A stretch of DNA of 64,000 nt from Mesonia oceanica. Lineage in GTDB: Bacteria; Bacteroidota; Bacteroidia; Flavobacteriales; Flavobacteriaceae. Below are positions 26,501 through 34,370 of this stretch, piece after piece (the first letter of the stretch is position 1; each line of letters starts with the position of its first letter). A program made the position numbers and the translations under genes. The DNA is taken from contig NZ_CABVMM010000001.1 in NCBI RefSeq assembly GCF_902499555.1, positions 310,001 through 374,000 of the forward strand, in the 5' to 3' direction. Below the pieces are notes generated by a model, which was given only the letters and a program-made list of their open reading frames with translations, had not been told where the DNA came from and made no database searches.

Positions 26501-27324
26501 CCGTTTATGTATATGCCGAAGCTGCAAATAACCCGCAATGTTTTGACGAAGAAGAATTTGAAATCACTATTTATCCCCTCTTAGATTTTGAAGTGGAAGG
26601 TGGAGTAGTTTGTTTAGATGCAGAAACGGGTGATGTAGTATCTCCATTCCTGTTGCAATCTGGAATAGACCCCACAGAATTTCAAATAGATTGGTATTTA
26701 AATGGCAGTTTAGTCCATACCGGTGAAAATTATTATGCAGAAGAACCGGGTGAATATACGGTACAAACTATTAAACTTACGCCGGAAGTAGGAGCAGATT
26801 GTAATTATAATCCAACCACAGTTACGGTCATCCCATCCAGTCAACCGGAGGTCAAGGTAAAAGTAAGTGAAGATTTTGCTGAAGTAGCCACTATTAGCGT
26901 GGAAGTAGTAGAAGGTTATGGAGAATATATGTATCAACTAGATAATAATTTCTTTCAAACAAGTAATTATTTCTACAATGTTTCTTCAGGTACCCATACA
27001 ATTACGGTAAAAGGAATAACAGGAGATTGCGGAGAAACTACTGTTGAGGTTGATGTGATTAATTACCCTAGGTTTTTTACGCCTAATCAAGATGGGGTAA
27101 ACGATACTTGGAACATTTCAGATTTAAAGAATAATAAAGAAGCCGTGATCTATATTCATAACAGGTTCGGTAAACTTTTAACCAGTTTTTCCCCTTCCCG
27201 TGGTTTTTGGGATGGCACTTATAACGGAAAACAAATGCCAAGTAACGATTATTGGTTTAAAGTAGAATATGTAAAAGACGGTAAAGAAAAACAGTTTGTG
27301 GCTAACTTCACCTTGAAAAGGTAA
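23503..27324 (+). CDS. Large T9SS type B (gliding motility-associated) surface protein with choice-of-anchor L domain
   Basis: Predicted secreted adhesin-like protein, 1273 residues. Parts: signal peptide 1-18 (LNVFSQ), a choice-of-anchor L domain about 20-260 (VSNISISSNVSVASF, SFDFLLASNEYGEFQC), an Ig/PKD-like strand set about 270-340, then a series of related modules of roughly 75-90 residues from about 440 to 1010. Each module has a Cys near its start, the pattern YxLPxLxxGxYYTE, an acidic stretch and QxIYIY. The last 85 residues (PRFFTPNQDGVNDTWNI ... YWFKVEYVKDGK) are a gliding-associated type B sorting domain for the type 9 system. Cys pairs suggest disulfide-stabilised modules. The partner and function are unknown. 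The 227 bases upstream hold no other gene. Confidence 0.93.
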   Translation: MKKYFTLLIVLCSLNVFSQSISVDNSTSQQQLVDMLLNNACLEVSNISISSNVSVASFDNNNGDFPISEGVIIRSGEAQYTAGMYTGENISTQQNSNGDADLEEVANSSGQVADITDVAYLQFDFVPISNKLSFDFLLASNEYGEFQCISNDVLAFVLTNLNTGESNNIGLIPETPIPVSVKNIRDNAYNPECSSEYEEYFDVYNVDNPASSTLNMRGHTKVLNASSGLEVGAPYRIRFIIGDSNDPDYDSAIFLAAGSFETKVDLGEDFTLCGNESFTLDTEIDASVYSHTWKKDDEVIQGETSSSYTVTEGGTYSVTIANSDGSCVVTDEIVINHFLIGQPADLEFCKEASIQIRLRQIFTDEIALGEPLSIYDYVYYIGDEDYENQTNPVEDEDLGDTGIYNLNVDFEVITIYAIITSTDDSGCEEVISFDVIIHPLPEVEVEQESVIECTEYILPSLPDGYTYEGGYVAGDAIVETGSYLIITPPNQYGCTNYLAFTVQLIADFILPEFSCGEFVVPTPPEGTSFYTEIDGPYGGGEIIEPGTIYTEDVTIYFFAEIDGEICKNEAIVKTILPAPDLGPDETIINCNNESYTLPSLDTYGLPDSNIGYFLAPNGEGPELAEGDIIESSTIVYVYAQVGSCTDSKKIFVRIIPDYEDVDACGEYTLPYLPGNLYYHTEAAGEGQVIEADSTLTVSQTIYVYYFSSAEENCTDNLSFYLEVNQTPEVDSLQNAGLQCDADTYILPALQHGNYYTESNGEGVQLNEGDVIAEPQTIYIYNEEDGCSDETFFEVIDDPLPPIQNFADEYECNSYTLPEPTGGNFYTAPFGGGTQLQAGEEITETQLIYIYNDGGPGSPCYNQKEFTVNIVHVDVLGQVEDVDVCDQFILPTLNQGNYYTESDAGGTMLSSGTIITESQEIYIYAQESNNRITCTSETSFTVTVSQTPDLPGYNNVEACGSYTLPNLQEIADTNIGYYWEAGGNNPISSDEETFSTAGTFTVYVYAEAANNPQCFDEEEFEITIYPLLDFEVEGGVVCLDAETGDVVSPFLLQSGIDPTEFQIDWYLNGSLVHTGENYYAEEPGEYTVQTIKLTPEVGADCNYNPTTVTVIPSSQPEVKVKVSEDFAEVATISVEVVEGYGEYMYQLDNNFFQTSNYFYNVSSGTHTITVKGITGDCGETTVEVDVINYPRFFTPNQDGVNDTWNISDLKNNKEAVIYIHNRFGKLLTSFSPSRGFWDGTYNGKQMPSNDYWFKVEYVKDGKEKQFVANFTLKR

Positions 27325-27894
27325 TTACCGCTGTAGGTTCTTAGCAGTTTTTTCAATTTCTAAATACCAATCTTCTCCAAACTTTTTGATAAGGGCTTCT
27401 TTTACAAACTTGTAAATTGGGGTCTGTAACTCTTTTCCCAAAGAGCAAGCATCATCACAAATAGGCCAGCGATGATAATTGACGGCTGAAAATTGAGAGT
27501 ATTCCTGAACCCTAATCGGGTAAAGCTCACAAGAAATAGGCTTTTTCCACTTGATTTCACCAGCCCGGTAGGCAGCTTCAATTCCGCAAAGTGCAGTTCC
27601 GCGGTCATCAAAAGTTACATAAGCACATTCGGCTCCATTCACGAGAGGTGTTTCGTACTCACCAAAATCATTTTCTACGTGAGTGCCTTGTGCTTCAATA
27701 GCTTCGATGCCTTCTTTTCTTAAAAATGGCTTGACGGTAGGGTACACTTCTTTTAATAAATCTACCTCTTTAGCTTCCACCGGTGCTCCGGCTTCGCCTT
27801 CTACACAACAAGCCCCTTTACAAGCAGAAAGATTACACACAAAATCTTTCTCTATAATATCTTCTGAAACGATTGTTTTTCCTATCTGAAACAT
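27325..27894 (-). CDS. DUF3109 family Cys-rich protein
   Basis: Conserved Bacteroidetes protein of unknown role, 189 residues, no signal peptide or membrane segment. Cysteines are clustered as in Fe-S or zinc proteins: CNLSACKGACC near residues 21-31, then AECAYV, ALCGIE, ISCELYP and PICDDACSLG. The early CxxxxCxxxCC set resembles YkgJ-type metal-binding motifs. It begins 27 bases or less after a -7 box and diverges from the MarC gene; its stop abuts that of the convergent T9SS type B gene with no gap. Function not assigned. Confidence 0.9.
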   Translation of the reverse strand: MFQIGKTIVSEDIIEKDFVCNLSACKGACCVEGEAGAPVEAKEVDLLKEVYPTVKPFLRKEGIEAIEAQGTHVENDFGEYETPLVNGAECAYVTFDDRGTALCGIEAAYRAGEIKWKKPISCELYPIRVQEYSQFSAVNYHRWPICDDACSLGKELQTPIYKFVKEALIKKFGEDWYLEIEKTAKNLQR

Positions 27895-27899
27895 ATTTG

Positions 27900-27907
27900 C
27901 AAAGTTA
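27900..27907 (-). promoter_or_regulatory. -7 box of the DUF3109 promoter
   Basis: TAACTTTG on the minus strand, matching TAnnTTTG, 5 bases before the start codon; implies a nearly leaderless transcript. Confidence 0.4.
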
Positions 27908-27987
27908 ATAGGATTTTTTTGTAAGCCATAAATTTAACACCGACAATGAGGTAACGAAAAATTAATATAAATTTTTGAATTTAGTTC

Positions 27988-28017
27988 TTGTAACCTATTC
28001 AAAATAAAATACTTTTG
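27988..28017 (+). promoter_or_regulatory. Predicted promoter of the MarC gene
   Basis: TTG at 27988-27990 and TACTTTTG at 28010-28017 with a 19-base spacer, an exact fit to the Bacteroidetes consensus; 25 bases before the start codon at 28043. Confidence 0.6.
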
Positions 28018-28042
28018 CGCGCATTTTAAAAAAAGAAATGTT

Positions 28043-28615
28043 ATGGGATTCGATATTAAAGAAATTTTTACAGCGGGAATGATCTTGTTTGCAGTAATCG
28101 ATATTGTCGGGAGCATTCCAATTATTGTAGATTTAAGGGAAAAAGTAGGGCATATTCAAAGTGAAAAAGCTTCGATTGTGGCAGCTATCTTAATGGTGAT
28201 TTTTCTTTTTGTAGGGGAAACTATTTTAACCCTTATTGGGATAGATGTAAACTCCTTTGCCGTTGCCGGTTCTTTTATTCTATTTTTCTTGGCTATTGAA
28301 ATGATTCTTGGGGTTCAGCTTTATAAAGACGATGCTCCGGAAACAGCTGCTATTGTTCCGTTGGCATTTCCTTTGATTGCCGGAGCGGGAACCATGACCT
28401 CTTTACTTTCATTAAGGGCAGAATACCATACCGTGAATATTATCGTTGCGATTTTAATAAATATTGTGATCGTCTATGCCGTGTTAAAATCTTCCGGAAA
28501 AATTGAACGTATCTTAGGAAAACAGGGAATTAGTGTGATACGTAAAATTTTTGGTGTAGTTTTGTTAGCCATAGCAGTTAAATTATTTGCAGCGAATATT
28601 CAAAACTTATTTTAA
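28043..28615 (+). CDS. MarC family integral membrane protein
   Basis: Six-helix inner-membrane protein of the MarC (UPF0056) family; no transport substrate is firmly known. 190 residues. Hydrophobic segments are centred near residues 10-30, 45-65, 72-92, 112-130, 137-155 and 168-186. Family marks are AVIDIVGSIPI in helix 1, the PLAFPLIAGAGTMTS turn in the middle and the C-terminal NIQNLF. It is followed 4 bases later by a small membrane protein gene, probably co-transcribed. Confidence 0.92.
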   Translation: MGFDIKEIFTAGMILFAVIDIVGSIPIIVDLREKVGHIQSEKASIVAAILMVIFLFVGETILTLIGIDVNSFAVAGSFILFFLAIEMILGVQLYKDDAPETAAIVPLAFPLIAGAGTMTSLLSLRAEYHTVNIIVAILINIVIVYAVLKSSGKIERILGKQGISVIRKIFGVVLLAIAVKLFAANIQNLF

Positions 28616-28619
28616 CCCC

Positions 28620-28817
28620 ATGAAATATCTTATTTACTTCTTAATTGTAAGTGCGGTAGGTCTATTGATTTACAACCTCACGATGATAGATTATAGCGAT
28701 TTAATGGCGAAAGACAGCAAAGTAGCCGTAGCCTGTGTATTGGCGTCACTTTGTGTTATCGTACTCATGCTCATTTTATTGATTTCTAAAGAAATTAAAA
28801 AGAAAACAGAAGCTTAA
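28620..28817 (+). CDS. Small two-helix membrane protein, unknown function
   Basis: A 65-residue protein starting at MKYLIYFLIV (28620), 4 bases after the MarC stop. Two hydrophobic segments (residues 3-22 and 38-58) and a Lys/Glu-rich cytoplasmic tail (KEIKKKTEA). Conserved-looking spacing with marC suggests co-transcription, but I do not recognise a family. Its last 4 bases overlap the convergent protease gene. Confidence 0.7.
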   Translation: MKYLIYFLIVSAVGLLIYNLTMIDYSDLMAKDSKVAVACVLASLCVIVLMLILLISKEIKKKTEA

Positions 28818-30406
28818 GAAGGATTTTTCTCCAGTTCCAGAATTTTTTCAATCATCGCATCATCTTGATTGATGATTTTTTCGAAAGCATTAGTGCCAAA
28901 TAGTTGTTCTGCCATTGTTGCCCTAAGGTACTTTTTCAATAAATAGCGATAATTGGTGGTTTTGAAATCGAAGTTGAATTCGTTGAGGTAAGCAATGTAT
29001 TCTTCTAAAATTTCTTCTGAAATCATTTCTTCTTCCTCAAATTCCTGCTGACTTATTTGGTTGTAATAACTTCGGTTTTTTTCTAAAATGTTGAAGATAA
29101 AACGGTCCATCACTCCACCACGAAGCATATAGGTTAAGCTTTCCTTTTCAAAATCGGTATTTTTAGGGACAAACACATCGGGGATAATCCCGCCACCACC
29201 ATACACTATTTTTCCTTCCGGGGTTTCATAGCGTAACGAATCGTTTACATGAATAGAATCTTTAGTTTGTAATTCGCCATTTGTATAGCGGTTATGGTAT
29301 TCATTAAAATATTCTTTATTTCCGGAAGCATAAGGTTTTTGAATAGACCTTCCTGTTGGCGTGTAATACCTAGCTACGGTTAATCGTACAGCACTTCCAT
29401 CACCTAAATTCATTTCTCGTTGTACCAATCCTTTTCCGTAAGAACGGCGGCCTACAATAATTCCAATATCATTGTCCTGTAAAGCTCCGGCCACCACTTC
29501 GCTGGCAGAAGCCGAATTTTCGTTGATAAGTACATACACCTTGGTGTTTTCAAACTTACCTTTATCGGTGGCAAAGGTTTTGTTGATTTCTCCCGATTTA
29601 TTCTTGGTGAAAACAATCAGTTTTTTCTTGCTGAGAAATTCATCGGCTATTTTTACAGCCTGATCTAAATAGCCACCGCCATTATCCCTTAAATCTAAGG
29701 CAAGTTCTGTGGCTCCTTGTTTGATTAGGTTTTCGATGGCCGTTTCAAATTCTTCGTAAGTGGTTTCGGCAAAACGGTTCACTTTTACATACCCCAGTTT
29801 ATTAGTTAACATATAAGCCGCATCAACACTTTTAATGGGGATCTTGCCTCTTTTTACCTTGAAATTTAAGAGCTTTTCTTCTCCTTTGCGTTGTACTTTT
29901 AAATTCACAATGGTATTGATTTCTCCTTTCAACAGAGAAGAAAGGGAATCGGTTCCAATAGTATTTTGGGCGAGTTCAATGCCATCGGCGTATAAAATCC
30001 GGTCACCGGCTTTAATTCCAGCTTTTTCGCTGGGTCCGTCAGCAATTGCTCTAATCACAGCAATCGTATCGTTTAAGGTATAAAAACTTACCCCGATGCC
30101 CACAAAATCACCTTTCATATTTTCGGCAACAGCATCGTATTTTTTCTTGGGGATATAAGTAGAATGTGGGTCTAAATCTTCTAAAATTTTATTAACGGTA
30201 ATATCGACAATACTATCGGTGTTCACCTCATCTACATACTCGTAATCTATGTAATCTATTAAGCGGTTTAGCTTTTCTTTTTTAGCATTTTTAGCGAATA
30301 AGCCTTCAGAATTATCAGAAAAATCTAGCGAAGAGCCAATGAGAACGCCTATCGCGCAAGCGGCACCAATAATTAAAGGCAAGTATTTTTTAGAGTAAGT
30401 ATTCAC
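28814..30406 (-). CDS. S41 family C-terminal processing peptidase (Ctp/Tsp type)
   Basis: Periplasmic serine protease of 530 residues anchored by an N-terminal helix (residues 8-25). A PDZ domain covers about 95-185 (GIGVSFYT, GPSEKAGIKAGDRILYADG), followed by the S41 core. The active-site Ser lies in ENSASASEVVAGAL (298-302) and the general-base Lys325 in RRSYGKGLVQ. The stretch LDLRDNGGGYLDQAV is the family signature. It probably trims exported proteins at their C-termini. It is 17 bases downstream of the dCMP deaminase gene on the same strand. Confidence 0.95.
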   Translation of the reverse strand: MNTYSKKYLPLIIGAACAIGVLIGSSLDFSDNSEGLFAKNAKKEKLNRLIDYIDYEYVDEVNTDSIVDITVNKILEDLDPHSTYIPKKKYDAVAENMKGDFVGIGVSFYTLNDTIAVIRAIADGPSEKAGIKAGDRILYADGIELAQNTIGTDSLSSLLKGEINTIVNLKVQRKGEEKLLNFKVKRGKIPIKSVDAAYMLTNKLGYVKVNRFAETTYEEFETAIENLIKQGATELALDLRDNGGGYLDQAVKIADEFLSKKKLIVFTKNKSGEINKTFATDKGKFENTKVYVLINENSASASEVVAGALQDNDIGIIVGRRSYGKGLVQREMNLGDGSAVRLTVARYYTPTGRSIQKPYASGNKEYFNEYHNRYTNGELQTKDSIHVNDSLRYETPEGKIVYGGGGIIPDVFVPKNTDFEKESLTYMLRGGVMDRFIFNILEKNRSYYNQISQQEFEEEEMISEEILEEYIAYLNEFNFDFKTTNYRYLLKKYLRATMAEQLFGTNAFEKIINQDDAMIEKILELEKNPS

Positions 30407-30423
30407 TATACACTATGCTTCTG

Positions 30424-30852
30424 TTAGTTTAGTTCAGTTATTTGATCAATTTGAACGCCTGCTTTTTGCAAAAAATTCAAACCCGAATCATCTTTATATC
30501 CGTTTTGATATACAACACGTTTTATGCCAGCTTGATGAATTAATTTGCTACATTCTTTACATGGCGACATCGTGATGTAGAGCGTGGAGTCTTTACAGGA
30601 TTGGGTAGAGCCGGCCACTTTTAAAATAGCATTAGCTTCAGCATGTAAAACATACCATTTGGTGAGGCCTTCTTCATCTTCACAACAGTTTTCAAAACCG
30701 CTGGGCGTTCCATTGTAACCATCTGAAATAATCATTCGGTCTTTGACAATGATGGCACCCACTTTTTTTCGTTGGCAATGAGAGAGTTTTCCCCATTCTA
30801 CGGCCATTCGTAAATAAGCTTTATCAAATTTGAGCTGTTTTTCAGCAGACAT
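30424..30852 (-). CDS. Deoxycytidylate (dCMP) deaminase family protein
   Basis: Zinc-dependent deaminase that turns dCMP into dUMP for thymidylate synthesis. 142 residues. Zinc and catalytic residues: His70-Ala-Glu72 in LHAEANAIL and Cys98/Cys101 in SPCKECSK. NGTPSGFENCCEDE is the dCMP-deaminase signature that separates it from TadA-like enzymes. It precedes the S41 protease gene (17-base gap) and is probably co-transcribed with it. The 202 bases upstream contain no gene. Confidence 0.93.
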   Translation of the reverse strand: MSAEKQLKFDKAYLRMAVEWGKLSHCQRKKVGAIIVKDRMIISDGYNGTPSGFENCCEDEEGLTKWYVLHAEANAILKVAGSTQSCKDSTLYITMSPCKECSKLIHQAGIKRVVYQNGYKDDSGLNFLQKAGVQIDQITELN

Positions 30853-31054
30853 TGTTCAAGATTTAGATTAGTAACTTGGTATGGTCTATTCTTATTGTAA
30901 AAATTAGTCGTTCGGAGTGCTTTTTTGTAACAAAGTAGGGAAAAATTTTCACTCTAATCGAAGAACTTAAAGATTAACATACCAATTAAGTCTAGATGGT
31001 AAATTTATAAGAATAATTTTCTTTTTTAGTCTTTAAAAAAACAAGAACGTTTTT

Positions 31055-31639
31055 TTACCAGATATTATTTTTTATCAACATAGGAATTACAAGCCCAATA
31101 ACGATGGAAGCAACTACCAATACCCAATCTCTTTTAGAATAGTTAAATAATGACTGAAAGATTAAAGCGAAAATCAAGACACAAATAACAATGATGGCTT
31201 GAGCGGCTTCAATGCCTAAAGCAAATTCTAATAGCCAAACCAGTTTATCTGTTCCTGAACCTACAGAGCCAACAAAGAAGGAAGAAAAGCCCAGTCCGTG
31301 TATAATTCCAAAGAAAAGGGTGACGGCAAAAAGAATACCCATGCCTCCTTCCTTAGGTGTTTTTCCTGCATTTATTAAATTATAAAGCGCGGTAATAAAA
31401 ATCGTTACCGGGATAAGAAATTCTACATAGGCAGAATTAACTTTTACCACATCAAAAGTGGCCAGTAATAATGCTACGGTATGACCCAGGGTAAAGGTAG
31501 TGACTAACCAAAAAACCCTTTTCCATTCTAAAAAAGTATAAGAAGCCACCAATACAATTAGAAAAAGTACGTGGTCGTAAGCATTCCAATTTAGTACGTG
31601 GTTAAGGCCCAGTTTAAAGTAAATCCAAAATTCGCTCAT
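31055..31639 (-). CDS. HupE/UreJ family membrane protein
   Basis: Integral membrane protein of 194 residues with six or so hydrophobic helices. The family marks GLNHVLNWNAYDHVLFLIVL at the N-terminus, TLGHTVALLLA and FGIIHGLGFSSFF with conserved histidines identify HupE/UreJ. Members are linked to nickel or other metal uptake in some bacteria, but in Flavobacteria lone copies without hydrogenase or urease genes are common and their role is not known. No such genes are present here. Confidence 0.88.
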   Translation of the reverse strand: MSEFWIYFKLGLNHVLNWNAYDHVLFLIVLVASYTFLEWKRVFWLVTTFTLGHTVALLLATFDVVKVNSAYVEFLIPVTIFITALYNLINAGKTPKEGGMGILFAVTLFFGIIHGLGFSSFFVGSVGSGTDKLVWLLEFALGIEAAQAIIVICVLIFALIFQSLFNYSKRDWVLVVASIVIGLVIPMLIKNNIW

Positions 31640-31688
31640 GTAGGGGTATCCGTTTAGTATATCAAACTTACATTTTAAAATTTAGATT

Positions 31689-31835
31689 TTAAAAAGAATT
31701 AATTAATTTGTTTGTCCTTTTAAAACTTGTTTTTGGGGTGGTATAGCCATAGTACTTTTTAAACATCATAATAAAATGCGAAGTGCTTTGGTAACCTAAA
31801 ACATTGCTGTTTTCATGAACTGAATGACCTTTTTA
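31689..31835 (-). pseudogene. Remnant of an AraC family regulator (C-terminal half of HTH domain)
   Basis: On the minus strand a frame between two stops reads KGHSVHENSNVLGYQSTSHF then IMMFKKYYGYTTPK, ending at a TAA at 31689-31691. This is the second helix-turn-helix and the GYxxxxHFxxxFKKxxGxTP signature of AraC proteins. Nothing recognisable precedes it, so the 5' part of the gene has been lost. The rest of the 320-base gap 31640-31959 shows nothing else. Confidence 0.7.
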
Positions 31836-31959
31836 ATAGAGACTATTTTTATTTTTAATGGAATAGCGTGTGCCTAATTGTAATTTCATAAATCTCTTTT
31901 AAGTGAGTTCTATGAAAATTTTTAGTCAAATAAGTATTTATTTTTTTGATGCTAAAATT

Positions 31960-33441
31960 CTATTCTACAATTTTGGCAATCATTTCATTTAATTTTTTTA
32001 TTTCATCCTGCATCTTCTCGATTTGAGTTTGTTGCTCTTGAATGGCTTTTGTTAAAACAGGAATGAGTTCTGTTTGCTTCATACCTATATATTTCTCATC
32101 AAAATCAACAACAATCACTTCATCAGAAATATTGCTATCCTTAAGGGCTTTTTTTACTTCTTGAGCTATAAAGCCATAGGTTTTTTGCTCATCTTTAGCA
32201 TTGTTATAGATAAACTCAACTGGTTTTAGTTTTGAAACCAAATCTAAGCCTACCGGAATCGTATTTATGTTATGTTTTAAATTTTTATCTGAAATCGTTG
32301 TCCAACTCGAAGCATACATTCTGTATACATTGTTATTGCTATTACCAATAGTTACTTCATTATTTGCATCGTTCGCACTTGAAGAAACGTTAGTTCCAAT
32401 TCCTATATTGTTGTTTCCAGAAGTATGCCTTAGCGCTTTAAATCCAATTGCAATATTATCATTACCAACAGTATTGTTATATAGTGCTTCAAAACCTAAA
32501 CCAGAATTTTGATTTCCTTCAGTATTTTGAGCTAAGCTGCTCTTTCCAAAAGCGACATTACTACCTCCTACAGTATTTTGAATTAAGCTGCCCGATCCAA
32601 AAGCAGCATTATAACTTCCCGTTGTATTTTTAAACATAGCACCATATCCATTAGCTGTATTTTCAGAGCCTGTGGTATTAGCAGTGAGTGTTCTAGCGCC
32701 AATACTTGTGTTGTGTTCAGCTGTAGTGTTATGTTCCAAGGAATTTGACCCAATTGCGGTATTGAAAGTCCCAGTAGTGTTTAGCCTCAAAGACCTATAT
32801 CCAAGCGAAGTATTGCGAACTCCCGTTGTGTTATTATATAATGATTCAGTTCCTACTGCAACATTAAATTTACCCCCATCATCGTTTCCAGTATTTGAAT
32901 ATAAAGCGCGATATCCAATACCAATGTTATCCATTCCAGTAATATTTGAAATCAAAGCTTGATAACCAATACCAACGTTTTGAGACCCTGACGAATTATT
33001 TTTAAGGGCATTATAACCTAAGCCTACATTCCTTCTATTATGGCTATCATCATTTATTCCTGCTTCAATACCTAAAAAAATAGACGATCCATTATTACTT
33101 CCATCATCATCACTTTTCCCATCGGTTAAATCATTTATTTTTTCATTTATTTTTGTTAATGGCGACCAAGTCTCTGTACTATTTTTCCAATAATAAAAAC
33201 CAGGAAGATTAGTGTCATTGGTAGTTGTTAGGTATACCAACATGGCATCTTGATCGGCAGTAGGGTTAGTAGCTGGGAATACATCTACTTTTGGGATTAA
33301 AATGCCATCTGTGGCCGCTGGTGAACTTTGATTACTGGACCTAATATCTAATACAGATTTGGGGTCTGAAGTGTTTACTCCAACTTGGGCATTTGTTTGA
33401 AATAAATTGAATAACAGGATAATACAAATTAAATTCTTCAT
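31960..33441 (-). CDS. Repeat fibre protein with C-terminal S74 intramolecular chaperone (tail-fibre-like)
   Basis: Exported protein of 493 residues: signal peptide 1-18 (FQTNAQ), an N-terminal segment common in flavobacterial fibre proteins (VGVNTSDPKSVLDI, DGILIPKVDVFPA), a central tract of about ten 17-residue repeats of the form NTTGxxNxxxGxxxLxx (roughly residues 140-350), then a Peptidase_S74 chaperone domain (about 385-460) with the self-cleavage motif SDKNLK and GFIAQEVKKAL, and a terminal coiled coil (QEQQTQIEKMQDEIKKLNEM). S74 domains drive trimer folding of fibres such as phage endosialidase and then cut themselves off. The repeat looks like a left-handed beta-roll similar to YadA heads. 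Likely a surface trimeric fibre. Confidence 0.88.
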   Translation of the reverse strand: MKNLICIILLFNLFQTNAQVGVNTSDPKSVLDIRSSNQSSPAATDGILIPKVDVFPATNPTADQDAMLVYLTTTNDTNLPGFYYWKNSTETWSPLTKINEKINDLTDGKSDDDGSNNGSSIFLGIEAGINDDSHNRRNVGLGYNALKNNSSGSQNVGIGYQALISNITGMDNIGIGYRALYSNTGNDDGGKFNVAVGTESLYNNTTGVRNTSLGYRSLRLNTTGTFNTAIGSNSLEHNTTAEHNTSIGARTLTANTTGSENTANGYGAMFKNTTGSYNAAFGSGSLIQNTVGGSNVAFGKSSLAQNTEGNQNSGLGFEALYNNTVGNDNIAIGFKALRHTSGNNNIGIGTNVSSSANDANNEVTIGNSNNNVYRMYASSWTTISDKNLKHNINTIPVGLDLVSKLKPVEFIYNNAKDEQKTYGFIAQEVKKALKDSNISDEVIVVDFDEKYIGMKQTELIPVLTKAIQEQQTQIEKMQDEIKKLNEMIAKIVE

Positions 33442-34213
33442 CTTCTAGATATTTATTTCAGCAGTTAAAAGTATTTAATTCTTCATTAAGCAAAAAAAAA
33501 TCAAAGAAAACTTGCTTAAAATTTGTTAAAAAGTAAAAAAAATCGTTAAGAGGTTTCTAGTGTAGTTCAAAAACTAGAATTTTATGCTTTTGTATATCGA
33601 ATTAATTCTGAAATTTTAGGAAAAGAACCTGAATATTATGTCTGTTTATCAGGGGGTTATCGTATGGTCTATGCGGTGGTTATTTGTTAGATTAAAAATT
33701 AACTTTTACAGGTATACTGGTTAGCAAAAAATGCTGTTTCGAGGAAAACGTGGAGCGGAAGAAGAGTTTTTAAAATTTCTAATGAAAGAACTTCGTCCTG
33801 AAATTAAAGAAGATGGCATTTCTTCTCCAACTACTTTTTTAGGGCATTTTTTTGAAGGGCGAACTGTACTTTAACTTTACTAAATTATCCCGATTATTTT
33901 ATTGCTTATTAAGCATCGATCCTGGTGTTTGGTGGGTAAATGAATTTCTATTAGGCTTAGCTGAAGGGAAGCTGTTAATGGTAAATTTATCGAATAAGCG
34001 CTTGTTTTTCAGCTTTTATGATTATCAAAACCTAGAGGTGACAGAAGGGAAGCCAGTACCCTTATTTAAAAAATTTTAGTCTAAATCCTGTATTGGAGGT
34101 TTAAAGACTAACCAGAAGAAAATCACGGTTCTGTGATGTTCCATCGGAATATGACAGATTAAAATTTTTATTTCAGTAACCTCTAGTGTACTTTATTATG
34201 TTAACTTCAAGAC
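33442..34213. other. Gene-poor stretch with unrecognised coding fragments
   Basis: No intact gene is supported. On the plus strand three short frames run one after another: about 33558-33689 (ends SGGYRMVYAVVIC), 33731-33874 (47 residues, MLFRGKRGAEEEFLKF) and 33852-34079 (75 residues, with PGVWWVNEFLLGLAEGK). The last two overlap and could be one gene broken by a frameshift near 33860. I do not recognise them. They look like decayed accessory DNA rather than active genes. Confidence 0.35.
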
Positions 34214-34331
34214 CGTCAGTTCGAGGAAGAATCTGTTAAGATTTTTGTATCGAGAATAGGGCTTGAAGTTAAATAATTGTTCTCGATAAATTTTTCCTGC
34301 ACTTTGTTAAGGAAAACCACTCGAACTGACG
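34214..34331. repeat. Palindromic intergenic repeat element (REP-like)
   Basis: Bounded by a 12-bp inverted repeat, CGTCAGTTCGAG (34214-34225) and CTCGAACTGACG (34320-34331), with a second nested pair (ATCGAGAA and TTCTCGAT) inside. The boundary sequence is of a kind often seen between genes in flavobacterial genomes. It lies 39 bases beyond the stop of the metallo-hydrolase gene. Confidence 0.6.
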
Positions 34332-34370
34332 AAATTAGTTTTTCAGACAGCTTCTTTTAGCGAATATCTA

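Noticed and set aside
31055..31639. HupE as evidence for a hydrogenase or urease cluster
   Set aside because: No other nickel-enzyme genes in the window; lone copies are common in Flavobacteria.
32510..33000. DNA-level 51-bp direct repeats that could suggest a CRISPR or satellite array
   Set aside because: They are in frame and encode the 17-residue protein repeats of the S74 fibre protein; there are no unique spacers and no cas genes.
33852..34079. 75-residue frame as a real gene
   Set aside because: No recognisable family, and it overlaps another fragment in a different frame in a stretch that otherwise looks decayed; kept only as part of an uncertain region.
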